Part shown: piece after piece, positions 26,607-34,730 of the stretch | How the letters are laid out: each line of letters starts with the position of its first letter | Position numbering within the stretch: the stretch's first letter is position 1 | Origin: Paenibacillus camelliae | Lineage (GTDB): Bacteria; Bacillota; Bacilli; Paenibacillales; Paenibacillaceae | Assembly: GCF_023715345.1 (NCBI RefSeq) | Contig: NZ_JAMBNY010000006.1 | Location: 62,001-126,000, forward strand | Direction: 5' to 3' | Length of the DNA: 64,000 bases | Notes under the pieces: model-generated | What the model was told of the DNA's origin: nothing | Database searches by the model: none | Seen by the model: the letters and a program-made list of their open reading frames with translations, nothing else | Position numbers and translations under genes: made by a program

Positions 26607-27442
26607 AGCTTGTTCAGCACCTCCTGTTCATTAATCGATTCGCCGATATCAATACCTTGAAGCCTAAGCTCCTTGCACAGCTCGAGTACATAAGGAGCTT
26701 CGAGACGACATGCCTTTAGCAGCTGCTGTTGTATAAGTAAGTCTTCTGGCTTGCCATCAGCTAATATGACGCCATCATGAAGCATAATGAGACGATCAGC
26801 AGCTGAGAGCTCCTTAATGTCGTGGGAGATCGTAATCAATGTCAGCTGCTGCTCCACGTGTAATGCTTGTAAGCATTGAAGAAGCTGATCTCGAAAATGA
26901 CTATCGAGCATCGAGGTTGCTTCATCGAGAATAAGAACGGAAGGCTGCATCGCTAATACCGCAGCTAATGCTGCACGTTGCTTTTGACCGCCTGACAAGG
27001 TAGCAGGATGTCGATCTAGCAGCTCGGTCAAGTGAAGAAGCTTAGCATAGGTTTGGATTCGTTGCTCGATCTGCTCGCGCGGCAGGCATAGATTTTCTAA
27101 ACCAAAGGCAATATCATCTCGAACGGTGAGCCCGATAAATTGGTCATCTGGTGATGCGAAAATATAGCCGATCTGTGAACGAACGTCATAGATATGCTCT
27201 TGCTGAAGCGGCTGGCCGTGAATAATAATCTTGCCGCTTGATGCTTGCAGCAAGCCGTTTATTAAGCGTGCTAACGTAGATTTACCCGAACCGTTGCAGC
27301 CTGCGATTGCAACCCATTGTCCTGCAGGTATGCTGATGGATAGCTGCTTTAGCACGGTGTGACTACCGCGCTGAAAACGAATATTATTCAGTTGTATAGC
27401 AGGAGGCTTATGTTTGTCGTCTTGGTTATACATTAAAGGCAT
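26555..27442 (-). CDS. ecfA: ECF transporter ATPase (first)
   Basis: 295-aa ATPase that would form a heterodimer with the next gene's product. It has Walker A GCNGSGKST, Q-loop FASPDDQFIG, signature LSGGQKQRA, Walker B VLILDEATSMLD and H-loop ISHD. The glutamate after the Walker B Asp is kept, so both sites of the heterodimer look active. The start at 27442 has AAAGGAG at good spacing. It lies 27 bp after eetB. Confidence 0.93.
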   Translation of the reverse strand: MPLMYNQDDKHKPPAIQLNNIRFQRGSHTVLKQLSISIPAGQWVAIAGCNGSGKSTLARLINGLLQASSGKIIIHGQPLQQEHIYDVRSQIGYIFASPDDQFIGLTVRDDIAFGLENLCLPREQIEQRIQTYAKLLHLTELLDRHPATLSGGQKQRAALAAVLAMQPSVLILDEATSMLDSHFRDQLLQCLQALHVEQQLTLITISHDIKELSAADRLIMLHDGVILADGKPEDLLIQQQLLKACRLEAPYVLELCKELRLQGIDIGESINEQEVLNKLWALLSSRSPIAIKSAR

Positions 27443-27469
27443 ATTGCAGCTCCTTTCCCTTGTTTGTTT

Positions 27470-28042
27470 TCAGCTGCGTGAGTTGCTCGCCTCAAACATT
27501 TGCAAGCGGTGAAGTGAACCAATAAGATACTTGGAGGCTGCACCGACAAACAAGCCGGTTGCTATGCCTGCGAGTAGTAAAAATGGCAAGTAATAAAATA
27601 TTTTCGTAGTGCCGAGAACGATGGAGGCTGCCAGCAGCTGCCCCAAATTATGAACGATGCCGCCCATCACACTGGTCATCATTAAGCTGAATAGCTTGGA
27701 GCCGAATCGTACCATCATGTACATGATGATAAAGCTGCTTACAGCACCAAACACACTAAATATAAAGGTGGAAAAGCTGCCGAGAATAAAGGATGTAATG
27801 AGCGTTTTTATGAAGATTAGCAGAAAAGCGTCCCGACCGCCTAAGCAAATGAGGCAGGTCAATACAACGATATTTCCTAGCCCCAGCTTTGCACCTGGTA
27901 TCGTCACAGTAAACGGAATAAGCGCCTCTATGATGCCAAGCACAACAGCCAAGGAAGCAAGGATAGCAACAATCATTAGCTTTCGTAATTGATATTGATC
28001 AGGAGACAATGACATCGACTCCCTTCGAATCGTCGCCTCCAT
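27470..28042 (-). CDS. eetB: EetB-like membrane protein (Gx transporter / PF07456 type)
   Basis: 190-aa integral membrane protein with about five to six helices and the family N-terminal stretch LIPFTVTIPGAKLGLGNIV. Members are often misnamed heptaprenyl diphosphate synthase component I; in Listeria this is EetB, needed for extracellular electron transfer and related to ECF S components. The frame overlaps eetA by 44 bp. ATG 28042 lacks a ribosome binding site; ATG 28015 follows AAGGGAG closely, so the true start is uncertain. Confidence 0.88.
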   Translation of the reverse strand: MEATIRRESMSLSPDQYQLRKLMIVAILASLAVVLGIIEALIPFTVTIPGAKLGLGNIVVLTCLICLGGRDAFLLIFIKTLITSFILGSFSTFIFSVFGAVSSFIIMYMMVRFGSKLFSLMMTSVMGGIVHNLGQLLAASIVLGTTKIFYYLPFLLLAGIATGLFVGAASKYLIGSLHRLQMFEASNSRS

Positions 28043-28376
28043 CTATTTCTACAAAAATTCGATTAGGCAAGCAGACGATATTTTCATCCTTGGAATGAAT
28101 GTGGCCGAAGCCGATACAAATTTGATCAGGGCAATTGGATTCCAGCATTTCAATACCCATATTCGAAACCTTCAACAGGTTGTATCCTTTTCCTGAGCTA
28201 ATCTCGATTTCGTAGCCTTCCTCAGTAAGTGCGACTTTATCATAAAGCTCTCCATCTACATAAATGGAGGCAAATGCCGCTTCCTCGTGATGATGGTTAT
28301 CTCCAAGCGTTGAATATGTGAACCAAGAAAGTGCAATAACTATCAGTGCCGCAATCGCCATGTCGCCTCGCTTCAT
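27999..28376 (-). CDS. eetA: EetA-like NusG-domain-II protein
   Basis: 125-aa protein with one N-terminal membrane anchor (about residues 6-22) and an extracellular NusG domain II-like beta fold containing CPDQICIGFGHI and IVCLPNRIFVEI. This architecture matches EetA of the Listeria EET locus, encoded just before EetB as here. The start follows ATAGGAG. It is the first gene of the minus-strand operon eetA-eetB-ecfA-ecfA-ecfT-dmkB and is divergent from the ApbE gene. Confidence 0.88.
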   Translation of the reverse strand: MKRGDMAIAALIVIALSWFTYSTLGDNHHHEEAAFASIYVDGELYDKVALTEEGYEIEISSGKGYNLLKVSNMGIEMLESNCPDQICIGFGHIHSKDENIVCLPNRIFVEIDGGDDSKGVDVIVS

Positions 28377-28508
28377 AGCACTTCACTCCTATCTCATGTA
28401 CGTACTTTAAGGTTAACACCTTCTAAAATGTGCGAGAATGATATTTGTCACAGGATTAACCCCAAAAGTTTGATACGCTCTATGCAGACACGGGGTGGAG
28501 GCGATCGC

Positions 28509-29561
28509 ATGCGCTATAGAAATATCGGCACGATGATTTTAGTTACTTGTTTTCTAATCCTTTCAGGCTGTGGCAATACGGTTACTAGCAGCACTTCTAC
28601 CGTTACGAAGCCGATTAGTAAAAATTATTTCATATTTGACACCGTAGTTAGCATAAGGGTGTACGATGAGCGGATTAGCGATACTCATTTCAAAGAGATA
28701 GAACAACTGCTGGAGCATATTAACGAGACGATGAATCGCTTTGAGGAAGAAAGCGAGGTCTCGAGTATTAATCAGTTCGCTGGTGAATCTGCTGTACAGG
28801 TATCTGAGGAAACCTTCCGTATCATTCAGACAGCTAAGGAGTATGCTGAGCGTTCCGGTGGTAAATTTGATCCTACAATCGGACCCCTAGTTGATTTGTG
28901 GGCCATTGGCAATGGAGGCAGCAAGGTCCCACCACAAGCAGCAATTGAAGAAGCAAAGCAGCTCGTTGATTATGAGAAGCTACTGCTTGATGAAAGCCAG
29001 CTAGCAGTGCAGCTTGATGATATTGATATGACTCTTGATCTAGGCGCGATTGCTAAGGGCTATGCTGCAGACGTCGTCGCAAATTATTTGCAGAAGCAAG
29101 GCTTCTCAAGCGCGATTATTGACCTTGGTGGCAATATTGTTGCGATGGGCAATAAGCCGGATGGTTCGGCATGGTCGATTGGCATTCAGAGCCCAGAGGA
29201 GAATCGAGGGGAATACTTAGGCACCCTTGAAGTGCGCGATCAAACGATTGTTACCTCTGGTGTGTATGAGAGGTATTTTATCGATCAAGATCAGCTATAC
29301 CATCATGTTTTAGATCCTTTCACAGGCTATCCTGACAATAATGAGCTCGTCAGCACAACAATTATTACCGATCAATCCATGCACGCAGACGCCATGTCAA
29401 CATCGGTGTTTTTGCTGGGCTTGGAGAAAGGAATGGCATTTGTTGAGGCCACGGAGCATACAGAGGCGATATTTGTAACCGGTGAGCATAAGGTGTATGT
29501 AACATCAGGGCTCAAGGATAGGTTTAAGCTAACCAGTGAAGCATATGAATTTGCTGAGTAG
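28509..29561 (+). CDS. fmnB: ApbE-family FMN transferase lipoprotein (FmnB-like)
   Basis: 350-aa surface lipoprotein (lipobox LSGC) that transfers FMN from FAD onto Ser/Thr of target proteins, here presumably the PplA-like lipoprotein. Typical ApbE segments are present: FDTVVSIRVYD, the metal/FAD region DLGAIAKGYAAD, DLGGNIVAMG, HVLDPFTGYP and DAMSTSVFLLG. The frame extends upstream to 28428, but GGTGGAGG and the signal peptide fix the ATG at 28509. It is divergent from eetA, so one regulatory region could serve both. Confidence 0.92.
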   Translation: MRYRNIGTMILVTCFLILSGCGNTVTSSTSTVTKPISKNYFIFDTVVSIRVYDERISDTHFKEIEQLLEHINETMNRFEEESEVSSINQFAGESAVQVSEETFRIIQTAKEYAERSGGKFDPTIGPLVDLWAIGNGGSKVPPQAAIEEAKQLVDYEKLLLDESQLAVQLDDIDMTLDLGAIAKGYAADVVANYLQKQGFSSAIIDLGGNIVAMGNKPDGSAWSIGIQSPEENRGEYLGTLEVRDQTIVTSGVYERYFIDQDQLYHHVLDPFTGYPDNNELVSTTIITDQSMHADAMSTSVFLLGLEKGMAFVEATEHTEAIFVTGEHKVYVTSGLKDRFKLTSEAYEFAE

Positions 29562-29600
29562 AGCTGAGTGTACTTCAAAGCAACGATAATAAAGACATTA

Positions 29601-29654
29601 AAAAAGCTACCCTGCACTGACACTTACTAAGGTGTTGTGCAGAGGTAGCTTTTA
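29601..29654 (+). terminator. Terminator of the ApbE gene
   Basis: AAAGCTACC (about 29603-29611) with GGTAGCTTTT (29644-29653), plus inner GCAC/GTGC pairing. T-rich on both strands, so it may also end the convergent glutathione peroxidase transcript. Confidence 0.8.
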
Positions 29655-29690
29655 ATATAGACTTACAATCATTGATCGCTAGTAGTTAAT

Positions 29691-30248
29691 CTATTGGTTA
29701 GCAGCTATTAGCTCTTCGATTGCATTCTCGATCTCTAGGATTGAATCGCATGGCTCGAAGCGTTTGATGACCTGACCCTGTGCATCGACTAAAAACTTTG
29801 TAAAGTTCCAGCGGATATTGTTCCCAATTAAATAATCAGGATAGATTTCCTTAACTGTATTCGTAAGAATCACTTCCTGAATATTACTAGTATCAACTGG
29901 GCGAGGCTCGACCTCATGCTTCAGATAGTTGTAGAGTGGGTGTGTCGTTTCTCCATTTACATCGATGACATCGTACATAGGGAATTGAACCCCGTAGCTC
30001 GTTCTGCATGCACGAGCTGTTTCTGCTCCATCCTCAGGGTTTTGATTGGCGAATTGATTGCTCGGAAAGCCAAGCACTGTAAAGTCTTTATTGTTATACT
30101 TTTCATAAATGCGCTGAAGATCCTCGAATTGATACGTGAAATCACATTTATTCGCCGTGTTCACAATGAGCATAGCTTGCCCTTTGTACGTTTGCATGGA
30201 GACAATGTCCCCATTGGATTTTTTAGCTAGATAGTTATAAATACTCAT
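29691..30248 (-). CDS. Glutathione peroxidase family protein (thiol peroxidase)
   Basis: 185-aa peroxidase, probably thioredoxin- or bacillithiol-linked in this lineage. The peroxidatic Cys35 sits in NTANKCDFTYQ (family NxASxCGxTxQ). The Gln of the SNQFANQNP segment and the Trp of RWNFTKFLVD complete the active site. The segment after Cys35 is Asp rather than the usual Gly. Monocistronic, with AAAAAGGAG before the start. Confidence 0.92.
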   Translation of the reverse strand: MSIYNYLAKKSNGDIVSMQTYKGQAMLIVNTANKCDFTYQFEDLQRIYEKYNNKDFTVLGFPSNQFANQNPEDGAETARACRTSYGVQFPMYDVIDVNGETTHPLYNYLKHEVEPRPVDTSNIQEVILTNTVKEIYPDYLIGNNIRWNFTKFLVDAQGQVIKRFEPCDSILEIENAIEELIAANQ

Positions 30249-30323
30249 CGTTGTTACTCCTTTTTATGTAATGTTCTCTGCTGCCTTTCTATCATCATAT
30301 TCTATTAATCTATAAAATTCCAC

Positions 30324-30372
30324 AAAAAAGGACTGTACAGAAGAGTGTGGATATCCATCATCTGAACAGTCC
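30324..30372 (-). terminator. Terminator of the stalk-domain gene at 30383
   Basis: The stem pairs 30361-30372 with 30330-30341 (one mismatch) and is followed on the minus strand by six T. Confidence 0.85.
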
Positions 30373-30382
30373 CTTATACGGT

Positions 30383-30991
30383 TTATTTTATTTTCAAGCG
30401 GTAGGAGAATTGCTCGTGATATTTTTGGAGTCTTTCATCACTTGTCAAACTGCTGCCAAGCTGATGGCTAAACTGGCGAGATTTCAACTCGACGATCGAC
30501 CTACCCAGTGTTTGTTCTAGCTGGGCGGTTTGTGAATCAATAACGACCCCGTTCTTCAAAACCTCAAATATTAACGTTGGTTCAAAGTCAAGCTCCTTCG
30601 TTTGATTGACAATGACATTTACACGTTGAATAGCGGTACTCGACATTAAATCAAGCGAGGTTGATGAATCGATAATTTCAATGCCGTCCATTGAAACGAC
30701 CGGATACGCTTCTTCTGGCATCGATACATTAACAGTATTGGAGCTGCTAAACCATTCAATCTCATAGCCTAATGCTTCACTGACGGCACGAACAGGCAGA
30801 TAGGTTCTATTGTTATAGGTCAGTGGAACGTCTTTGCCGATATCAATCTCTCGGCCATCGTTCGTAATTTTAATGTGTTGTGCAAGTGTTGCAATCACTT
30901 CATTCTTTCCAATGGCATAACCAGCTACTCCCGAAAAAGCTACACTAAGGATCAATACAGTGAAAAACACGACAATTGCTTTCTTTTTCAT
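30383..30991 (-). CDS. Exported copper-amine-oxidase-N (stalk) domain protein
   Basis: 202-aa protein with an N-terminal hydrophobic signal/anchor (about 5-25) and one stalk domain (about 40-90, ITNDGREIDI...NRTYLPVRAVSEALGYEIEW), a wall-associated module common in Paenibacillus. The C-terminal 110 residues are unrecognised. The frame opens at 31033, but AAAGGAG and the signal peptide support the ATG at 30991. Function unknown. Confidence 0.82.
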   Translation of the reverse strand: MKKKAIVVFFTVLILSVAFSGVAGYAIGKNEVIATLAQHIKITNDGREIDIGKDVPLTYNNRTYLPVRAVSEALGYEIEWFSSSNTVNVSMPEEAYPVVSMDGIEIIDSSTSLDLMSSTAIQRVNVIVNQTKELDFEPTLIFEVLKNGVVIDSQTAQLEQTLGRSIVELKSRQFSHQLGSSLTSDERLQKYHEQFSYRLKIK

Positions 30992-31179
30992 ATGCATCTC
31001 CTTTACATTAAAAAGTAATACAATAATTTCCATGGAGATTTTAACATCAATACATTTATTTGTCTATGATCATAACGTTATTATCGATATTTACAATAAT
31101 TCTTATATACACAAGGAGTGAGAGAGATGTTAAAGTAGTAGAAGTGTAGAATTATAGAAAAGGAGCTTACGAGAAACAA

Positions 31180-32592
31180 ATGCTGCAGCGAATAAAACAA
31201 GATTGGTTTTCTAATATACGAGCGGATGTTTTAGCGGGGATAACAACGGTTCTAGCTTTAATCCCAGATTCTCTTGCCTTTGCATTTATAGCAGGAGTTA
31301 ATCCGATGATCAGTATTATTTCCTCGATATCGATTTTAGTATTAATCTCAATATTTGGCGGCAGACCTGCAATGGTATCAACGACCGCCGGATCGATGGC
31401 CGTGCTTATGACGGCATTAGTAGCAACGCATGGTGTGGAGTATTTATTTGCAGCTACGATTTTGACAGGCATTATTCAATATCTAATGGGCAGGTTTAAG
31501 ATGGGGCGCTGGATGAGCTTTGTTCCTCATTCCGTCATAACAGGCTTTATTAATTCATTAGCAATCCTTATCTTTATATCGCAATTAAGATATTTTGAGA
31601 ATCAGTCGTGGGGCATGTATGCGATGGTTATAGGAACGCTCGTTATGATTTACGTGATTCCTAAGTTTTTCAAAGCAATCCCTTCGCCCTTGCTCGCAGT
31701 TGTTGCCATGACGCTTTTAGTCGTCTTTGTTCCGGGCTCATTGCAAACCGTTGGCGATATCGCAGCGATCGATACATCATCCGTTAATTGGTTCCATATT
31801 CCGATGGTTCCATTTACGTTCGAAACGTTAATAATTATTCTGCCTGTTGCATTGTCACTTGCAGTGGTTGGATATTCAGAAACGCTGTTAACACAAACGA
31901 TTATTGATGAGATGACCGATACGAAGTCGGACAAGGATAAAGAAATGCGTGGACAAGGTATTGCCAATACGGTTACTGGCTTTGTAGGTGGGATGGCAGG
32001 CTGTGCCCTTATCGCGGAATCAGCCATCAACGTAAAGGTTGGTGGACGAGGAAGGCTGTCTACGTTAGTTGCGGCTGTTATGCTGCTGCTAATGGTGTTT
32101 GTACTCGATGATCTGCTGAACATTATTCCGATTGCGGCACTTGTCGGGGTTATGATGATGGTATGTATTGAAGTGTTCGATTGGAGTTATATACGCCATA
32201 TTAGAAGCAAACCATTTGCACATACCTTTATTATGGTTGTCACCGTCATTGTGATGGTTACGACTCATAACCTAGCACTTGGTGTAATTGTCGGTGTGCT
32301 GATGAGTGTTATCGTGTATGCCTACCGTTCAGCATCGCACCTAGATATTGAGAAAGAGACGAATGATAATCTCTCGGTTTATCGGGTGAAGGGTCAACTG
32401 TTTTTCGTATCCAGTAACGCATTGCTGGATAGCATTGATTTTACAGATGAAGCTAACAAGGTACAGCTTGATTTAAGCTCTGCTCATGTCTGGGATCACA
32501 CTGCTAAGCAGACGCTTGATAAAATTGTAACGCGATTATCTGAAAAAGGTAAAGAAGTAGAGGTAGTTAGTCCAAGAAAACAAAGTGCTTAG
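31180..32592 (+). CDS. SulP/SLC26 family anion transporter with STAS domain
   Basis: 470-aa inner-membrane transporter. Ten or more helices fill residues 15-385, starting with the family DVLAGITTVLALIPDSLAFAF segment, and a C-terminal STAS domain (about 390-470, VYRVKGQLFFVSSNAL) follows. SulP proteins carry sulfate, bicarbonate or dicarboxylates; this short form resembles the bicarbonate/YbaR group, but the ion is not decided by sequence. Single gene with terminator at 32651. Confidence 0.92.
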   Translation: MLQRIKQDWFSNIRADVLAGITTVLALIPDSLAFAFIAGVNPMISIISSISILVLISIFGGRPAMVSTTAGSMAVLMTALVATHGVEYLFAATILTGIIQYLMGRFKMGRWMSFVPHSVITGFINSLAILIFISQLRYFENQSWGMYAMVIGTLVMIYVIPKFFKAIPSPLLAVVAMTLLVVFVPGSLQTVGDIAAIDTSSVNWFHIPMVPFTFETLIIILPVALSLAVVGYSETLLTQTIIDEMTDTKSDKDKEMRGQGIANTVTGFVGGMAGCALIAESAINVKVGGRGRLSTLVAAVMLLLMVFVLDDLLNIIPIAALVGVMMMVCIEVFDWSYIRHIRSKPFAHTFIMVVTVIVMVTTHNLALGVIVGVLMSVIVYAYRSASHLDIEKETNDNLSVYRVKGQLFFVSSNALLDSIDFTDEANKVQLDLSSAHVWDHTAKQTLDKIVTRLSEKGKEVEVVSPRKQSA

Positions 32593-32650
32593 CTATAAAA
32601 AAATATGTTTATTGTTGTTTTATTTATAATTTAATTAATAATTATTTATG

Positions 32651-32678
32651 GAAGCGGAGAAAAACCGCTTCTCTTTTT
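32651..32678 (+). terminator. Terminator of the SulP gene
   Basis: GAAGCGG (32651-32657) pairs with CCGCTTC (32665-32671), followed by TCTTTTT. Confidence 0.8.
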
Positions 32679-32749
32679 ACATAGTTAATACCATTAATTT
32701 CTATATATGTTTAATTATTGAAGTTAATCCTAAAGTTTTTGCAGTGTAC

Positions 32750-32763
32750 TGTATACGCTTACA
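32750..32763 (+). promoter_or_regulatory. cre-like box and promoter of the xylanase gene
   Basis: TGTATACGCTTACA agrees with the cre consensus TGWAANCGNTNWCA at 13 of 14 positions. A perfect -10 TATAAT follows at 32767-32772, so CcpA bound here would cover the promoter. This implies glucose repression of xylanase. Nothing else is evident in the 302-bp gap apart from the SulP terminator. Confidence 0.65.
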
Positions 32764-32894
32764 TTCTATAATTTTAAATGAAAGGAGGGACAAGCTTTAG
32801 CCAACAACAAGATTCACAGCCAAAGGCAAATCGACTAACAGAATGGGAAGTAGACAGAATGTGTCAAAAACTATTTTTTAGGAGGTTGGTTAGT

Positions 32895-33527
32895 ATGATT
32901 AAGTTTAATAAGAGAAGTGTGAAATTGTTAATTGCAGCTACGATGTGCTTCTGTATGCTTGCAACAACAGCAAGTGCAAACACCTATTGGCAAAATTGGA
33001 CGGATGGCGGCGGTACTGTAAATGCGGTTAATGGATCTGGTGGTAATTACAGCGTTAACTGGTACAATACCGGTAACTTTGTTGTTGGTAAAGGCTGGGC
33101 TACTGGCTCTCCTAACAGAACGATTAACTACAATGCTGGAGTATGGGCACCATCTGGCAATGGATATTTAACACTATATGGTTGGACGAGAAATTCACTT
33201 ATTGAATATTATGTCGTTGACAGCTGGGGCACATACAGACCTACTGGTCAATATAAAGGCACGGTACACAGTGATGGTGGCACATATGACATCTATACAA
33301 CAATGCGTTACAACGCACCATCCATCGATGGCACACAAACATTCCAACAATTCTGGAGTGTTCGTCAATCTAAAAGACCGACAGGCAGCAACGTCTCTAT
33401 TACGTTCAGCAACCATGTGAACGCATGGAGAAATGCTGGTATGCATCTAGGCAATAACTGGTCATATCAAGTATTGGCAACAGAAGGCTACCAAAGCAGC
33501 GGTAGCTCGAATGTAACGGTTTGGTAA
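32895..33527 (+). CDS. Secreted GH11 endo-1,4-beta-xylanase
   Basis: 210-aa extracellular xylanase of the small single-domain type. Signal peptide about 1-28 ending ATTASA. The beta-jelly-roll sequence carries the nucleophile E104 in [12 protein letters not shown] and the acid/base E197 in ATEGYQSSG, both in the expected context. The frame extends upstream to 32778, but GGAGG at 32881-32885 and the signal peptide show the start at 32895, giving a leader of about 115 nt from the predicted promoter. Confidence 0.96.
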   Translation: MIKFNKRSVKLLIAATMCFCMLATTASANTYWQNWTDGGGTVNAVNGSGGNYSVNWYNTGNFVVGKGWATGSPNRTINYNAGVWAPSGNGYLTLYGWTRNSLIEYYVVDSWGTYRPTGQYKGTVHSDGGTYDIYTTMRYNAPSIDGTQTFQQFWSVRQSKRPTGSNVSITFSNHVNAWRNAGMHLGNNWSYQVLATEGYQSSGSSNVTVW

Positions 33528-33550
33528 TAAGCTGCCTGTAAGCTCTGGAT

Positions 33551-33580
33551 GGGGTCTGCTGAAGCTAACTTCAGCGGCCC
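33551..33580 (+). other. Stem-loop after the xylanase gene
   Basis: GGGTCTGCTGAAG (33552-33564) pairs with CTTCAGCGGCCC (33569-33580) with small mismatches. A weak T tail makes it a possible terminator or 3' stabiliser. Confidence 0.55.
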
Positions 33581-33660
33581 TGTCTGCTAAGGTAGGCCAA
33601 GTATCCGGATTCACTAAAATTATTTATTGTTACCACTCCACATAAAGGAGATCGATACGA

Positions 33661-34575
33661 ATGAGAGCCATATTAATGTGTTTTATAGTAATACTATCCA
33701 TCATAGCTAGTGGTTGCTCGCAGGAAGCTGCTCAGACGAAAGCACAGCAAACAACTCAGCAGTCTTCTCAGTTGAATAATAACAAACCTGAAGACCATCG
33801 TGAAAAAATAGTCGTAAGTGGTGAATTTATATTCGTAGAAGGCGGTAGTATCATAAGTGAACACTCAAATTTTAAGGGTGAAACGATACCTAGCTTTTAT
33901 ATTGGACAATATGAAGTTACTCAAAAAGAGTGGATGGACGTCATGGGAGACAATCCTTCAGCATTTGTAGGCGAGCAGCGACCTGTCGAAATGATTAGCT
34001 GGTATGATGTTATCGAGTTTTGTAATCTAAAGAGTGAAAAGGAAGGGCTAGAGCCTTATTACAATATAGATAAAAGTAATCTTGATCCAGATAATAAAAG
34101 TGAGTTCGATCCGATCAAATGGACGGTAACAATCAATAAGGATGCAAACGGCTATCGTCTTCCAACGGAAGCGGAGTGGGAATATGCTGCAAGCGGTGGT
34201 CAATTAAGCAAAGGATACCTGTATAGTGGCGGTGACGATGTTAACGAGGTGGCATGGAACTGGCGAAACGCTGGTAACAACTACTTAGAAGGAGATTGGA
34301 ACTGGCCAGCAATAGAAAACAATCGGAATCAAACTCAATTAGTTGGCTCTAAGGAGCCTAATGAGCTGCAGTTATACGATATGTCTGGAAACGTAAGAGA
34401 ATGGATATGGGATTGGTATGAAGATGAAGATAGCGAAAGTGGCTTACAGCGAGTTGTAAAGGGAGGCGGCTGGATGGGAGGCGAGAACAACAATGAGGTT
34501 GCATTCCGCGGTAGGTTCGAGGCAAGCGGATATGGGCCAGATCAAGGCTTTCGTCTAGCACGCAATGACTCTTGA
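33661..34575 (+). CDS. SUMF1/FGE-fold lipoprotein without catalytic cysteines
   Basis: 304-aa lipoprotein (lipobox ASGC) followed by a formylglycine-generating-enzyme-like domain (about 50-304). Family marks are GGSIISEHSN, YEVTQKEWMDVMG, RLPTEAEWEYAA, GNVREWIWDWY and GFRLAR near the end. True FGE uses a Cys pair in the segment corresponding to VVKGGGWMGGENNNEV; no Cys is present, so copper-dependent oxidation is unlikely. A non-sulfatase role on the cell surface is inferred. Confidence 0.88.
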   Translation: MRAILMCFIVILSIIASGCSQEAAQTKAQQTTQQSSQLNNNKPEDHREKIVVSGEFIFVEGGSIISEHSNFKGETIPSFYIGQYEVTQKEWMDVMGDNPSAFVGEQRPVEMISWYDVIEFCNLKSEKEGLEPYYNIDKSNLDPDNKSEFDPIKWTVTINKDANGYRLPTEAEWEYAASGGQLSKGYLYSGGDDVNEVAWNWRNAGNNYLEGDWNWPAIENNRNQTQLVGSKEPNELQLYDMSGNVREWIWDWYEDEDSESGLQRVVKGGGWMGGENNNEVAFRGRFEASGYGPDQGFRLARNDS

Positions 34576-34602
34576 AAGTAAAGATATAGAGTAAGTTTGT
34601 TA

Positions 34603-34631
34603 TTGACAGTTATATTTGGAAGAATTATACT
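34603..34631 (+). promoter_or_regulatory. Consensus sigma-A promoter upstream of a methyltransferase leader
   Basis: TTGACA (34603-34608), 17-bp spacer, TATACT (34626-34631). Transcription would start near 34638, about 20 nt before a leader hairpin terminator. Confidence 0.85.
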
Positions 34632-34654
34632 GGTTGAAATATTTCAACTTGCAC

Positions 34655-34726
34655 ATGACCTATCGCCCTTTTAGCGGCAATAGGTTTTTATTTTTTATAT
34701 TACTTTTACAAAGGCAGGTGTTATGA
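34655..34726 (+). CDS. Putative 23-aa leader peptide of the methyltransferase gene
   Basis: ATG frame encoding MTYRPFSGNRFLF followed by a hydrophobic tail and ending LQRQVL, stop at 34724-34726, four bases before the methyltransferase start. It runs right through the intrinsic terminator at 34658-34690. Ribosome stalling or translation here could stop the hairpin from forming. No clear ribosome binding site is seen between the predicted transcript start and the ATG. Confidence 0.45.
   Translation: MTYRPFSGNRFLFFILLLQRQVL
34658..34690 (+). terminator. Leader terminator (attenuator) before the methyltransferase
   Basis: ACCTATCGCC (34658-34667) pairs with GGCAATAGGT (34676-34685, one mismatch), then a T-rich tail. 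It lies about 20 nt after a predicted transcription start and upstream of the gene, so it works as an attenuator rather than a gene end. Confidence 0.8.
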
Positions 34727-34730
34727 ACAG

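Noticed and set aside
28437-28452. Third redox box between eetA and apbE
   Set aside because: TGTGA-N6-TCATT has one degenerate half-site and no well-placed -10 on either strand, so it is mentioned in a finding but not annotated.
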